The translations under genes were made by a program, and so were the position numbers. The notes beneath the pieces were generated by a model. It saw only the letters and a program-made list of their open reading frames with translations, ran no database searches and was not told the origin of the DNA. A DNA stretch of 64,000 nt. Origin: Halothiobacillus sp. (GTDB lineage: Bacteria > Pseudomonadota > Gammaproteobacteria > Halothiobacillales > Halothiobacillaceae). The DNA lies in NCBI GenBank assembly GCA_024635755.1, contig JAGXIF010000033.1:62001-126000 (forward strand), in the 5' to 3' direction. Shown piece after piece: positions 1 through 8,427 of the stretch (position 1 is its first letter; every line of letters begins with the position of its first letter).

Positions 1-57
1 GTGTTGAGCAACGCGCAGAAATTCCTGCGCTTTCGATATCCCATGCCGAGCCGCTGA
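1..57 (+). CDS. C-terminal end of an upstream gene (partial)
   Basis: Frame 1 is open from the window edge to a TGA at 55-57 and encodes about 18 residues ending in RYPMPSR. The next gene starts 3 bp later on the same strand, which suggests an operon. Proteins annotated as nucleotidyltransferase-like (DUF294, with CBS or cNMP domains) often precede this kind of exonuclease and end in a similar K-F-L-R-x-R-Y stretch, so that family is a reasonable inference. Too little is present for a firm call. Confidence 0.4.
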   Translation: MLSNAQKFLRFRYPMPSR

Positions 58-60
58 TCC

Positions 61-783
61 ATGGCCTCATCCGAGAAGAAAGCCACAGGTTCCCCCACGT
101 GGAGGACCTTTTTCGCCGAGCAGTCCCGCGTGTGCCGGGACCCGGCGCTGCGACAATTCTATGCCGCCGGCGTTCCCGATCCGGATACGCCGATTCAGGA
201 TGTGGAGATGATGGCACTCGACTTCGAGACGACCGGCATGGACCACCATCGCCATGCAATTGTGAGTATCGGACTGGTGCCGTTCACGCTGCGCACGATC
301 CGCCCGAATGCCGGCCACTACTGGGTGGTTTACCCCCAACGTCCGTTGGACGAGGCATCGATCGTGTTCCATCGAATCACCCACGCCGAGGTGGCCAATG
401 CCCCCGACTTCGACGAGGTGTTGGACGAGGTGCTAGCCGCGCTGTCCGGCCGGTTGGCCGTGGTGCATTACCGCCATATCGAGCGACCATTTCTCGATAC
501 GGCTGTGCTCGCCCGCCGGGGAGAACGCTGCCTGTTTCCCGTCATCGACACCATGACGATCGAGGCGTTGCAGGAGCGACAAGGATGGATGAGCCGCCTG
601 AAAGCGTTTTTCGGTGGAAAGCCGGTCTCCATCCGTTTGGGTGATAGCCGTGCGCGCTACGGGCTGCCAGCGTATTCGTCGCACCATGCCAAACTCGACG
701 CCCTAGCCACGGCCGAATTGTTGCAGGCGCAGATTGCCAGACATTACCGTCCGGAGACCCCCGTGGGAGAACTCTGGATATAG
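61..783 (+). CDS. DEDDh-type 3'-5' exonuclease (DnaQ/epsilon-like)
   Basis: A 240-residue protein of the DNA polymerase III epsilon-like exonuclease fold, expected to remove nucleotides from DNA or RNA 3' ends using two metal ions. Motif I is LDFETTG (D54, E56). Motif III is HHAKLDALATAE near residues 220-231, which supplies the His and last Asp. Motif II reads HYRHIERPFLD, where the usual HNxxFD Asp is replaced by Glu. An N-terminal extension of about 50 residues precedes the fold. The ATG lies 3 bp after the upstream stop without a clear ribosome site, suggesting translational coupling. This looks like the stand-alone exonuclease that accompanies DUF294 proteins rather than the replicative epsilon subunit. 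Substrate unknown. Confidence 0.85.
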   Translation: MASSEKKATGSPTWRTFFAEQSRVCRDPALRQFYAAGVPDPDTPIQDVEMMALDFETTGMDHHRHAIVSIGLVPFTLRTIRPNAGHYWVVYPQRPLDEASIVFHRITHAEVANAPDFDEVLDEVLAALSGRLAVVHYRHIERPFLDTAVLARRGERCLFPVIDTMTIEALQERQGWMSRLKAFFGGKPVSIRLGDSRARYGLPAYSSHHAKLDALATAELLQAQIARHYRPETPVGELWI

Positions 784-816
784 CTCAGCGCTCATCCAAT
801 CTTCGTGGACATAAAA

Positions 817-842
817 AAGGCGACCATTAATGGTCGCCTTTC
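817..842. terminator. Bidirectional rho-independent terminator
   Basis: A perfect palindrome, AAGGCGACCATTAATGGTCGCCTT, is flanked by A-rich sequence on the left and T-rich sequence on the right. It sits between the converging exonuclease (+) and BCCT transporter (-) genes and can terminate both. Confidence 0.85.
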
Positions 843-871
843 TACTGCTCCGTTAAGCCTTTCGGTCAGGC

Positions 872-2545
872 TTAGGCCTTTTTCTTGGACCGAGGTTCAT
901 CCATCAGTCCCTTGACGATGGCGTAACACCCGACCAGAAGCACGAGGGTGAACGGCAGGCCCGCGGAGACGGCGACGGCCTGCAGTGCTGCCAGGCCACC
1001 ACCGACGAGCAAGGCGATGGCAATCGCGCCCTCGATCACGCCCCAGAAGACACGCTGGGGTTTGGGTGCATCGATCTTGCCGCCCGCTGTGATGGTGTCG
1101 ATCACCAAGGAACCCGAGTCCGACGAGGTGACGAAGAACACGATCACCAGAACGATGGCGATGAAGGACGTGACCTCGGTCCACGGCATCTGGCCGAGTA
1201 CCTCGAACAACTGTATCGGCAGGTCAGAATTCGCAGCGCCCTCGAAGCCCTTTTGCAGTTGATCGATTGCGGCCGTGCCAAACGCGGTCATCCAGAATAC
1301 CGACACGACGGAGGGGATCAGCAGGACGGCAGTCAGGAACTCCCGGACCGATCGGCCACGGCTGACACGGGCGATGAACATGCCGACAAACGGCGACCAG
1401 CTGATCCACCAAGCCCAGTAGAACGTTGTCCAACCCTGGCTGAAATTGGCGTCCTCCCGACCGAAGGGGTTGGCCAGGAAGGGAAATTCGACAAGGTAGG
1501 AGCCCAGGTTCTTGAAGAACCCGGTGGCGATCAAGAGCGTCGGTCCGACGAAGACGACGAACATCAGCAGCAGGAAGGCCAGCACCATGTTGAGCTGGGA
1601 CAGGCGTTTGACACCCTTGTCAACGCCCAAGACGATCGAGATGACGGCCACGGCCGTGATGCTGGCGATCAACAGCACCAGCGTGGTGTTGCCCCCGGGA
1701 ATCCCGAACAAATGGCTGAGTCCGGCTGCGGCCTGCTGTGCACCCACACCGAGGGAAGTCGCCAGGCCAAACAGGGTGGCAAAGACCGCCAGGATGTCGA
1801 TTGCGTGGCCGGGCCAGCCCCAGATACGCTCACCCAGAATCGGGTAAAAGATCGACCGAACGGTCAGCGGCAACCCCTTGTTGTAGGAGAAGATCGCCAG
1901 CGACAGGGCCACGACCGCGTAGATCGCCCAGGGGTGCAGACCCCAGTGAAAGATGGTCGCTGCCATCCCGAGGCTCATGGCGGCCGACGGGTTGCCCTCA
2001 GCGGCTCCCAGGGGAGCCCAGTCCGTCCGGGCGCCGGCATCACCCATGCTGGTGCCGCCCAAGGCGGTGCCGTAGTGAGTCAGCGGCTCGGAAACGCCGT
2101 AGAACATGAGACCGACACCCATGCCCGCGGCAAACAGCATCGAGAACCATCCCAGGTAGGAAAAGTCCGGCGTGGCGTTGCCACCCCCGATGCGGACCCG
2201 CCCCAGTGGCGAGAAGATCAGGCCGATGCACACGATCAGGAAGATGTTCGCCGACAGCAGAAAGAACCAGGTCATGTTGCTGTTGATCCAGTTCTTCATG
2301 CCGTCGAACACGTTGGTCGACAGCTCGGGCAAAGCCAGGGTCAGCACGACGAACGCCAGCACCAAGAGGGAAGAGACGACGAACACGGCCCCATGGATGT
2401 CGATGCTGACGCCCATGGGGTTGGCCTGGTAGTTGTCCTGACCGATCTTGTAGTCCGTATCGATCAGGGTGGCTTCGCCTTCCGGTGCCGGGACGCCCAC
2501 CGACTCGCTGGGCGTATCCGGGGAACTTTCGGGTTTGTTATCCAC
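872..2545 (-). CDS. BCCT-family osmolyte transporter (glycine betaine/choline type)
   Basis: A 557-residue polytopic membrane protein of the betaine/carnitine/choline transporter family, with the usual hydrophobic segments between a hydrophilic 50-residue N-terminus and a short basic C-terminus. GMGVGLMFYGVSEPLTHY resembles the glycine-rich TM3 motif of sodium-coupled BetP-type carriers more than the proton-coupled choline type. The family signature WWISWSPFVGMFIARVSRG is intact. The start is a GTG preceded by GGAGAG at good spacing. It lies 49 bp downstream of a universal stress protein gene on the same strand, so the two are probably co-transcribed. Import of compatible solutes during osmotic stress is the likely role; the exact substrate cannot be read from sequence. 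Confidence 0.93.
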   Translation of the reverse strand: MDNKPESSPDTPSESVGVPAPEGEATLIDTDYKIGQDNYQANPMGVSIDIHGAVFVVSSLLVLAFVVLTLALPELSTNVFDGMKNWINSNMTWFFLLSANIFLIVCIGLIFSPLGRVRIGGGNATPDFSYLGWFSMLFAAGMGVGLMFYGVSEPLTHYGTALGGTSMGDAGARTDWAPLGAAEGNPSAAMSLGMAATIFHWGLHPWAIYAVVALSLAIFSYNKGLPLTVRSIFYPILGERIWGWPGHAIDILAVFATLFGLATSLGVGAQQAAAGLSHLFGIPGGNTTLVLLIASITAVAVISIVLGVDKGVKRLSQLNMVLAFLLLMFVVFVGPTLLIATGFFKNLGSYLVEFPFLANPFGREDANFSQGWTTFYWAWWISWSPFVGMFIARVSRGRSVREFLTAVLLIPSVVSVFWMTAFGTAAIDQLQKGFEGAANSDLPIQLFEVLGQMPWTEVTSFIAIVLVIVFFVTSSDSGSLVIDTITAGGKIDAPKPQRVFWGVIEGAIAIALLVGGGLAALQAVAVSAGLPFTLVLLVGCYAIVKGLMDEPRSKKKA

Positions 2546-2594
2546 GCGAATCTCTCCGTTGATTTGTTATGAGATGACGATTGCTTGTCGCTGA

Positions 2595-3011
2595 TCAGGG
2601 CCGCACGAGGAAGACCGATACGTTCGTATGCGCGGCCACCTTGCTCCCGTTGCCCGGCATGATGGCGTCGATATGGTGGGGGAGGTGAGTGCCCATGATC
2701 ACCAGATCGGCGCCAACCTCGTCGATTGCCTTGATCAGGATGTCATCGAGATCGGCGACGGGGTCGTGGCTGTTGTAGACCCGGCTGGTGGGTTCATGCC
2801 CATTGTCGGGAGCATGTTCGTGGGAGAAAGTCTTCAACTTTTCCGCGTATTCCTCTGGGGTACGCGCCACCGAGCTCGGTTGCGAGGTGGTGACACCGAC
2901 ATAGCAGAGTGCGGCATCGTAGTGCCGTGCCATGTCGGCGGCGACGTTCAGTGATTTTTCCAGCGCCTTGAGATGCGCCAGATCCACCGGCACCATTATT
3001 TTTTTGTACAT
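2595..3011 (-). CDS. Universal stress protein (UspA family)
   Basis: A 138-residue single-domain USP starting MYKKIMVPVDLAH. The open frame extends further upstream, but the internal ATG at 3011 has a strong AGAGGAG ribosome site and matches the family N-terminus. The nucleotide-binding segment near the C-terminus (MGTHLPHHIDAIMPGNGSK, then VSVFLVRP) keeps the final G-S but lacks the second glycine of the classic G-2x-G-9x-G-[ST] motif, so ATP binding is uncertain. It precedes the BCCT carrier gene. A USP beside an osmolyte transporter recalls TeaD of the halophile ectoine transporter TeaABC; a regulatory role on the neighbouring carrier is an inference. Confidence 0.88.
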   Translation of the reverse strand: MYKKIMVPVDLAHLKALEKSLNVAADMARHYDAALCYVGVTTSQPSSVARTPEEYAEKLKTFSHEHAPDNGHEPTSRVYNSHDPVADLDDILIKAIDEVGADLVIMGTHLPHHIDAIMPGNGSKVAAHTNVSVFLVRP

Positions 3012-3240
3012 GCAGTCGGCTCCTCTTTCGGTTGCATGAACGGACTCGATCGGGAATCGTTCCATGAACGCTTTAAAGGCTTTTCTCAAGCTTCGCATGC
3101 GCTCGAGTATAGGCACCTGATTGCCTGTTTGTGTCCGGCAACGTTTTTAATCGGCCTGCCCACCGTAATGCCTTTGTCAATGAGATAAGAAGGTAAAAAC
3201 CGCACTTCGAATTCCCTTTATGCCGATAAAGAGCCCGTTT

Positions 3241-3969
3241 TTATTGGAGAATTTCTAAGTCATCCGTTCGCAGTTGCCAGAGTCGCTGGCCACTGGCGCG
3301 GTATTTTTGTTCGAACAGGGTCAGGGCCGGGTCTGTCTCGGGCAACGGACGGAGCGTGGTGGCCCGACCATGGTATTGCAGCGCGATCGCTAGTTCCTTG
3401 AGGTAGATCAGCCAGTTGCTTCGTGATTCGAACACTCCGCCAAGGGCCGCGAGGTCAGGGAATACCGGATGGGCGTGGAATCGCCTTTTCAGGTGACGCG
3501 GCTTGGGCTCGGGGTTGGGATAGAGGAGGTAGTGGCGGACTGGCTGCCAGCCGGCCTGGTTGGCCAATCGCCAGAAGTCGATCAGATCTGCGCGCACCAG
3601 CATGCAATTCTCGGGCGTGGCCTCGCGGTGTCGGGACAGGCGATCGGCCGACCGGTCGACACCAATGACAAGATGATCCGAATACATCCGGGCGAGGGCC
3701 CGGCTGCTGTCACCCGTCCCACAGCCAGAATCCAGGATCAATGGCCGGCCATCGGCACTTGCCTGTTCGTGGACCGGTTCGAAGGCCTCGCGGTTGTAGT
3801 CGGCGATGGGGCGTATGTAGCGGTTGGTGGCGTGCCGTTCCAAGTGCTTGAGGAGTGCCTCATGGGGCCCAGTCTGACGGGAACGCACGGCACGCGAACA
3901 ACCGGCGGCATCCGATGGATCGACCGATTTAGCGGATCGCTGATCGGAGGGCGGGATTGCCGGCTTCAT
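3241..3969 (-). CDS. TrmB-like class I SAM-dependent methyltransferase
   Basis: A 242-residue protein of the Methyltransf_4/TrmB fold if the ATG at 3969 is used; the longer track ORF begins with TTG at 3984. The SAM-binding loop is LILDSGCGTGDSS, followed by VIGVDRS. The active-site loop reads LLYPNPEPKPRHLKRRF, where true tRNA (guanine-46-N7)-methyltransferases carry F-P-D-P-W-P-K-x-R-H-x-K-R-R. The Asp and Trp are therefore changed to Asn and Glu. An N-terminal extension (about 60 residues) is also present. It is probably a paralogue with a different or relaxed substrate rather than the housekeeping TrmB. It follows the AI-2E permease gene closely and completes the prlC-permease-methyltransferase group. 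Confidence 0.75.
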   Translation of the reverse strand: MKPAIPPSDQRSAKSVDPSDAAGCSRAVRSRQTGPHEALLKHLERHATNRYIRPIADYNREAFEPVHEQASADGRPLILDSGCGTGDSSRALARMYSDHLVIGVDRSADRLSRHREATPENCMLVRADLIDFWRLANQAGWQPVRHYLLYPNPEPKPRHLKRRFHAHPVFPDLAALGGVFESRSNWLIYLKELAIALQYHGRATTLRPLPETDPALTLFEQKYRASGQRLWQLRTDDLEILQ

Positions 3970-3994
3970 CGACCGGTTTCGCAAGGGTGGCCAG

Positions 3995-5074
3995 TCATTC
4001 CGGCGCTCTCACCGAGCGGTCCGACACTTGCCGGCGGACCCGGTCGCTCAACAGAATGCCCGCCCAGCGTGTCTGCGGGCTGGAGTCGAGGGCGAGCTTG
4101 GCGATCATGGTCAGCGGCACGGCGAGCAGCATGCCGATCGGGCCGAACACCCACCCCCACACCAGCAGCGAGATCAATACGATCACCGGAGACAGTCCCA
4201 AAGTGCGACCCAATAGGCGCGGTTCGAGAATGCTGCCGATACTGATGTTCACCACCAGATAGAGCATGCCTACCATCAGGATCACCAAAGGCTCTGCGCT
4301 GACGATGGCGACAAGGACGGCCGGGATGGCGGCAAAAAACGAGCCGATCGTGGGAATGAAGTTAAGCAAACCGGCAAGGATGCCCCAGAGGATGGCGAAA
4401 TCGATGCCCAGCCAGCTCAAGCCGACGCCCACCAGCAACCCGGTCAGCGCGCTGGCTGCTGTCTTGATCAGCAGGTAGCGATAGACCGAGCGTAGGAATC
4501 GGCGGGTACGCACGCGCGCCCGGCGGCGCCCGGGGAACGCCGCGACCAGTTTGTCTGCCAGCGTGCGCTCCTCGAGCAGCAGAAGCATGAAGGCCAACAG
4601 TACGAGCAAGGTGCTGGCCGTGAACTGGCCCAGACCGGTGGCGATCCCGGTGGCGGTGCCGGTGATCGTGCTGGTCGCCGGCAAGGGGATCTGGGCCGGG
4701 AGCAGTTCGGGGGGCGCGCCGCGCTCGGCGAGCACGATCCGAATCTGTTCCAGCCAGCCGCCGAGCTGGGCCTGGTAGGCGGGCGCCTGATTCGCCAGGC
4801 TCTCGGCCGCTCCCTGCAGGGCCAGGAAGAGCAGGAAGAAGGCCACGCCCACCAACGAGAACAGGAACAGGATCGAGACCAGACCCGGGACGCCGCGACG
4901 CTGCATCCATGCCATCGGCGGGGCGCTGATGATCGCGAGGAACGCGGCCAGGAGGAATGGGGTCACGATGTGGCTGACGGTCTTCAGTCCGGCAAGCAGG
5001 ATGAACACCGCCGCCACCCCTAAAAGCCAGATTAGGGCACTCGGCTTGTGCGCCTGGGCGGCACCGGGTGTCAT
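3995..5074 (-). CDS. AI-2E family (PerM/YdgG-type) membrane transporter
   Basis: A 359-residue polytopic membrane protein. The start chosen is the ATG at 5074, inside a longer frame, because it overlaps the prlC stop as ATGA and begins a typical N-terminus with a first membrane helix (IWLLGVAAVFILLAGL). The family's C-terminal signature ILEPRLLGRTLGLSPVIVL, followed by the WGWVFGPIGMLLAVP segment, is intact. Members are variously linked to autoinducer-2 export and Na+/H+ exchange; substrate here is unknown. Translation is probably coupled to the upstream oligopeptidase. Confidence 0.9.
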   Translation of the reverse strand: MTPGAAQAHKPSALIWLLGVAAVFILLAGLKTVSHIVTPFLLAAFLAIISAPPMAWMQRRGVPGLVSILFLFSLVGVAFFLLFLALQGAAESLANQAPAYQAQLGGWLEQIRIVLAERGAPPELLPAQIPLPATSTITGTATGIATGLGQFTASTLLVLLAFMLLLLEERTLADKLVAAFPGRRRARVRTRRFLRSVYRYLLIKTAASALTGLLVGVGLSWLGIDFAILWGILAGLLNFIPTIGSFFAAIPAVLVAIVSAEPLVILMVGMLYLVVNISIGSILEPRLLGRTLGLSPVIVLISLLVWGWVFGPIGMLLAVPLTMIAKLALDSSPQTRWAGILLSDRVRRQVSDRSVRAPE

Positions 5075-7131
5075 CGCGGGGACTCCTCCGTCGGGGTAAT
5101 CCCGTGTTGCTTCAATAGCGGCTGGATGCTCGGCTCCCGACCGCGGAAGGCCTGGAACAAGGCCATCGGGTCCTCGCTGCCGCCGCGTTCGAGGATGTGG
5201 ACGAGGAAATCCGAGCCGGCGCGCTCGTTGAACACACCGTCCTCCTCGAAGCGAGACCAGGCGTCCGCCGAGAGGACCTCGGCCCACTTGTAGCTGTAGT
5301 AGCCCGCTGCGTAGCCGCCGGCGAAGATATGCGCGAATCCGTGCTGGAACCGGTTGTAGGCGGGCGGCTCGATCACGGCCACGGATCGGCGCACCTCATC
5401 GAGGGTGTCCTGGATGCGGGCGCCCACGGCCGGATCGAAGTCCTGGTGCAGCAGCAGGTCGAACAGTGAGAATTCCAGTTGCCGGACCATCTGCATGCCG
5501 GCTTGGAACTGGCGCGCGGCGCGCAGGCGTTCGAACAGATCGGCCGGCAGTGGCTCGCCGGTTTCGTGATGATGGGCGAACAGGTCGAGCGCCTCGCGCT
5601 CCCAGCACCAGTTCTCGAGGAACTGGCTGGGGAGTTCGACGGCATCCCAGGCGACCCCGCTGATCCCGGACACGCTGGCAGCATCCACCTGGGTGAGCAG
5701 GTGATGCAAGCCATGCCCGAACTCGTGGAAAAGGGTGGTGACCTCGTCGTGCGTCAGTAGCGAGGGCTCGCCGCCCACCGGTGGGGTGAAATTGCAGGTG
5801 AGGAAGGCGGCCGGCTGCTGGACGGTCCCGTCGGGCAGTCGACGCCGCTGGACTGCACCCGCCATCCAGGCGCCGCCGCGCTTGTGCGCCCGCGCGAACA
5901 GGTCGAGGTAGAAGCGGCCCCGTGGATTGCCGTCGCGATCCTCGATCTCGAAAAAGCGCACGTCCGGGTACCAGGTAGGCACGTCGTCGCGCTCGTGCAC
6001 CTGGATGCCGAACAGGCGCCTGACCACGGCAAACAGTCCCTCCACGACCCGATCGGCGGGAAAGTAGGGCTTCAATTGTTCCTGTGAAATCGCGAACCGG
6101 GCCTCGCGCAACTTCTCCCCGTAGAACATAAGGTCCCAGGGCTGCAAGGTCTCGGGGCCGCCGGATTCCCGGGCGAATACCTGCAGATCGGCCAGTTCCT
6201 GGCGGGCCTTGGGGGCCGCCTGTTCGGTCAAATCCTGCAGGAATTCCAGCACCTCGGCAGGGTTTCCGGCCATCTTGGTTTGCAGTGAACGCTGGGCGTA
6301 ATTGTCGAAACCGAGCAATTGCGCAAGTTCGTGGCGGATGACGAGGATGCGATCCATGACAGGGCCATTGTCCCACCGTCCGGCATATGGCCCGACATCG
6401 GAGGCGCGTGTCACGAATGCCTCGTAGAGGGTCTCGCGCAGGCTGCGGTCCTCGGCATGGGTCATGACCGCGAGGAAGCTCGGCATGTCCAGCGTGATTC
6501 GCCAGCCGGGCCGCTCGGCGCGTTCGGCGGCCTCGCGGAACAGGGCGCGGGCCGACTCCGGCAGGCCGGACAGGCGCGATTCGTCCTCGATGACCAGCGA
6601 CCAGCCGTTGGTGGCATCCAGCAGGTTGTTGGCGAATCGCGTGGTCAACTGGGAAAGCTCGCTTTTCAACGTCTTGTAGCGTTCTTTGTCGGCAGGATCG
6701 AGGTCGACCCCGGCGAGACGGAAATCACGGATCGCGTTCTTGACCACTCGGCGCTGCTCGACAGGAAGCGTCTCGAAGTCTGCGCGATCGCTCACGGCCT
6801 GATAGGCCGCAAACAGGGCCTCGTTCTGCCCGAGATCGGTCGAGTAGTCGGACATCTTGGGCAGACAGGCCTCGTAGGCCGCGCGGAGTTCCGGGGTGTT
6901 GACCACGGCATTGAGGTGCTTGACGGGTGACCAGGCACGGTCGATCCGATCTTCCAACGCCTCCATCGGGACGACGAAGTTCTCCCAGGTGAACGGTGCG
7001 CCCTGTTCCAGACGCTTGGCAATGGCGGCCCGGTTGTCGCTTAGGATCCGATTGATGGCCGGCTCGACGTGCTCCGGCAGGATGCGATCGAAGGCGGGAA
7101 GATCCGGGGTATCCAGCAAGGGATTGGACAT
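5071..7131 (-). CDS. prlC: Oligopeptidase A (M3 family zinc metallopeptidase)
   Basis: A 686-residue cytosolic peptidase, the family's usual length. The zinc site HEFGHGLHH lies near residues 467-475, with the downstream Glu ligand in WDAVELPSQFLENW. It degrades short peptides, including signal-peptide fragments, in Gram-negative bacteria. The N-terminus MSNPLLDTPDLPAFDRILPEH is typical. Its TGA overlaps the ATG of the AI-2E permease. The gene diverges from the RND adaptor gene across a 186-bp gap. Confidence 0.96.
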   Translation of the reverse strand: MSNPLLDTPDLPAFDRILPEHVEPAINRILSDNRAAIAKRLEQGAPFTWENFVVPMEALEDRIDRAWSPVKHLNAVVNTPELRAAYEACLPKMSDYSTDLGQNEALFAAYQAVSDRADFETLPVEQRRVVKNAIRDFRLAGVDLDPADKERYKTLKSELSQLTTRFANNLLDATNGWSLVIEDESRLSGLPESARALFREAAERAERPGWRITLDMPSFLAVMTHAEDRSLRETLYEAFVTRASDVGPYAGRWDNGPVMDRILVIRHELAQLLGFDNYAQRSLQTKMAGNPAEVLEFLQDLTEQAAPKARQELADLQVFARESGGPETLQPWDLMFYGEKLREARFAISQEQLKPYFPADRVVEGLFAVVRRLFGIQVHERDDVPTWYPDVRFFEIEDRDGNPRGRFYLDLFARAHKRGGAWMAGAVQRRRLPDGTVQQPAAFLTCNFTPPVGGEPSLLTHDEVTTLFHEFGHGLHHLLTQVDAASVSGISGVAWDAVELPSQFLENWCWEREALDLFAHHHETGEPLPADLFERLRAARQFQAGMQMVRQLEFSLFDLLLHQDFDPAVGARIQDTLDEVRRSVAVIEPPAYNRFQHGFAHIFAGGYAAGYYSYKWAEVLSADAWSRFEEDGVFNERAGSDFLVHILERGGSEDPMALFQAFRGREPSIQPLLKQHGITPTEESPR

Positions 7132-7317
7132 GCGTTACTCTCGACGGAAGGTGAACCGATTGGCCGCCCAGATTAGCATTTTTGCCTCGATGACTGGTTG
7201 TCGCATGGCATGTGGTGGGGGTTACGACTACGCTAAATGCGCTTGCGTGAATTGGTTCAAACCGCCTCTTTTCACAAGGCGGAGCCAGTCAGATCCACTC
7301 CGGGCCTCGGTGCAGCA

Positions 7318-8427
7318 ATGAATCCCTGTCAGCCTTCTCGTCGCGCCGTTTCCCTCGCACTCGCTTTTGCGATGGTGGCCATGACGTCCCTAGCCGGTTC
7401 CGTCGGGGCGGCAGAAGGCCCCCGTGTCGTCACCGAGACCGCCGAACCCACCGAGATTATCGAGGTGGTTTCACTCGACGGCACGGTCAACAGCCTGCAC
7501 ACGGCGGCGTTGTCGGTGGAGATTGCCGGGCTTGTCGAGGCGGTCCTGGTGGAAACGGGAGACCGGGTCACCGCCGGCACACCACTGTTCGAACTGGATG
7601 CCGAACTCGAGCGGTTGTCGGTGACCAGTCTCGAGTCCGAACGGCGTGAGGCCGTCGCCGCTCGGGAGGAGGCGGCTCGTCGTCTCGTGGAGGCAAGATC
7701 GGTCGGCGCCGGGCGGAATATCCCGCAAACCGAGGTCCGGGCCCGTGCCGCTGCCGTCGAGCAAGCGAAAGCCCGCGTGGCGCGGCTTACCGCCAATCTC
7801 GAACGGGGCCGGGCACGGCTCGATCGCCACCGGCTTGTTGCCCCTTTCGATGGCGTGGTGAGCGAGCGGCACGCGGAGCGAGGCGAATGGGTCTCGCCGG
7901 GGGAGGCGCTGGTGAATCTGGTCGACCGAGATGCACTTCGCCTGGATTTCCCCGTCCCTCAGCGCTACTACCCGCTGCTTGGCGAGGATGCCACGCTTGA
8001 TTACCGCGTGGATGGCTCGACGACGGATTGGCAATCGGCCGACATCGCCACCGTGGTGCCGGTCACCGATCCGACCTCGCGGACCTTCCTGCTGCGGGGA
8101 CAAACCATTGGGACCAAGCCATTGCTTCCGGGTATGGCGGTGGAGGGGCGCTTGCGGTTGCCGACTGGGCGTGAGGGGCTGACTGTGGCGAGGGATGCCA
8201 TACAGCGGTATCCGGATGGGCGCACCACGGTGTGGGTACTCGAGGACGTCGCCGCGCAGACGGTGGCCGAGCGGCAGGTCAACCTGGCGGATGGTTTCGA
8301 TGATCGTGTGGTGGTGACCGAGGGCCTTGCAGCCGGTATCGAGGTGATCGTGCGCGGCAATGAGGCATTGGAAGCGGGCATGGAAGTGCGCGTCGAGGGT
8401 GGTGATACCCAGGCGGGGGGCGACTAA
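7318..8427 (+). CDS. RND efflux periplasmic adaptor (membrane fusion protein)
   Basis: A 369-residue adaptor using the ATG at 7318. The track ORF begins at 7237, but 7318 gives a clean Sec signal peptide (LALAFAMVAMTSLAGSVGAAEG). It contains a split lipoyl/biotinyl-like domain (GLVEAVLVETGDRVTAGTPLFELD, then RHRLVAPFDGVVSERHAERGEW) around an alpha-hairpin of about 70 residues, followed by beta-barrel domains. The adaptor links an inner-membrane RND pump to an outer-membrane channel. Its TAA overlaps the pump ATG (TAATG). A hairpin (CCGCCT/AGGCGG) lies in the leader at 7262-7282. No outer-membrane factor gene is nearby. Confidence 0.9.
   Translation: MNPCQPSRRAVSLALAFAMVAMTSLAGSVGAAEGPRVVTETAEPTEIIEVVSLDGTVNSLHTAALSVEIAGLVEAVLVETGDRVTAGTPLFELDAELERLSVTSLESERREAVAAREEAARRLVEARSVGAGRNIPQTEVRARAAAVEQAKARVARLTANLERGRARLDRHRLVAPFDGVVSERHAERGEWVSPGEALVNLVDRDALRLDFPVPQRYYPLLGEDATLDYRVDGSTTDWQSADIATVVPVTDPTSRTFLLRGQTIGTKPLLPGMAVEGRLRLPTGREGLTVARDAIQRYPDGRTTVWVLEDVAAQTVAERQVNLADGFDDRVVVTEGLAAGIEVIVRGNEALEAGMEVRVEGGDTQAGGD

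Noticed and set aside
1253-2572. 439-residue plus-strand ORF
   Set aside because: It lies wholly antisense to the BCCT gene. Its Gln/Asp/His/Gly-rich composition is the usual shadow of a high-GC gene, with no domain.
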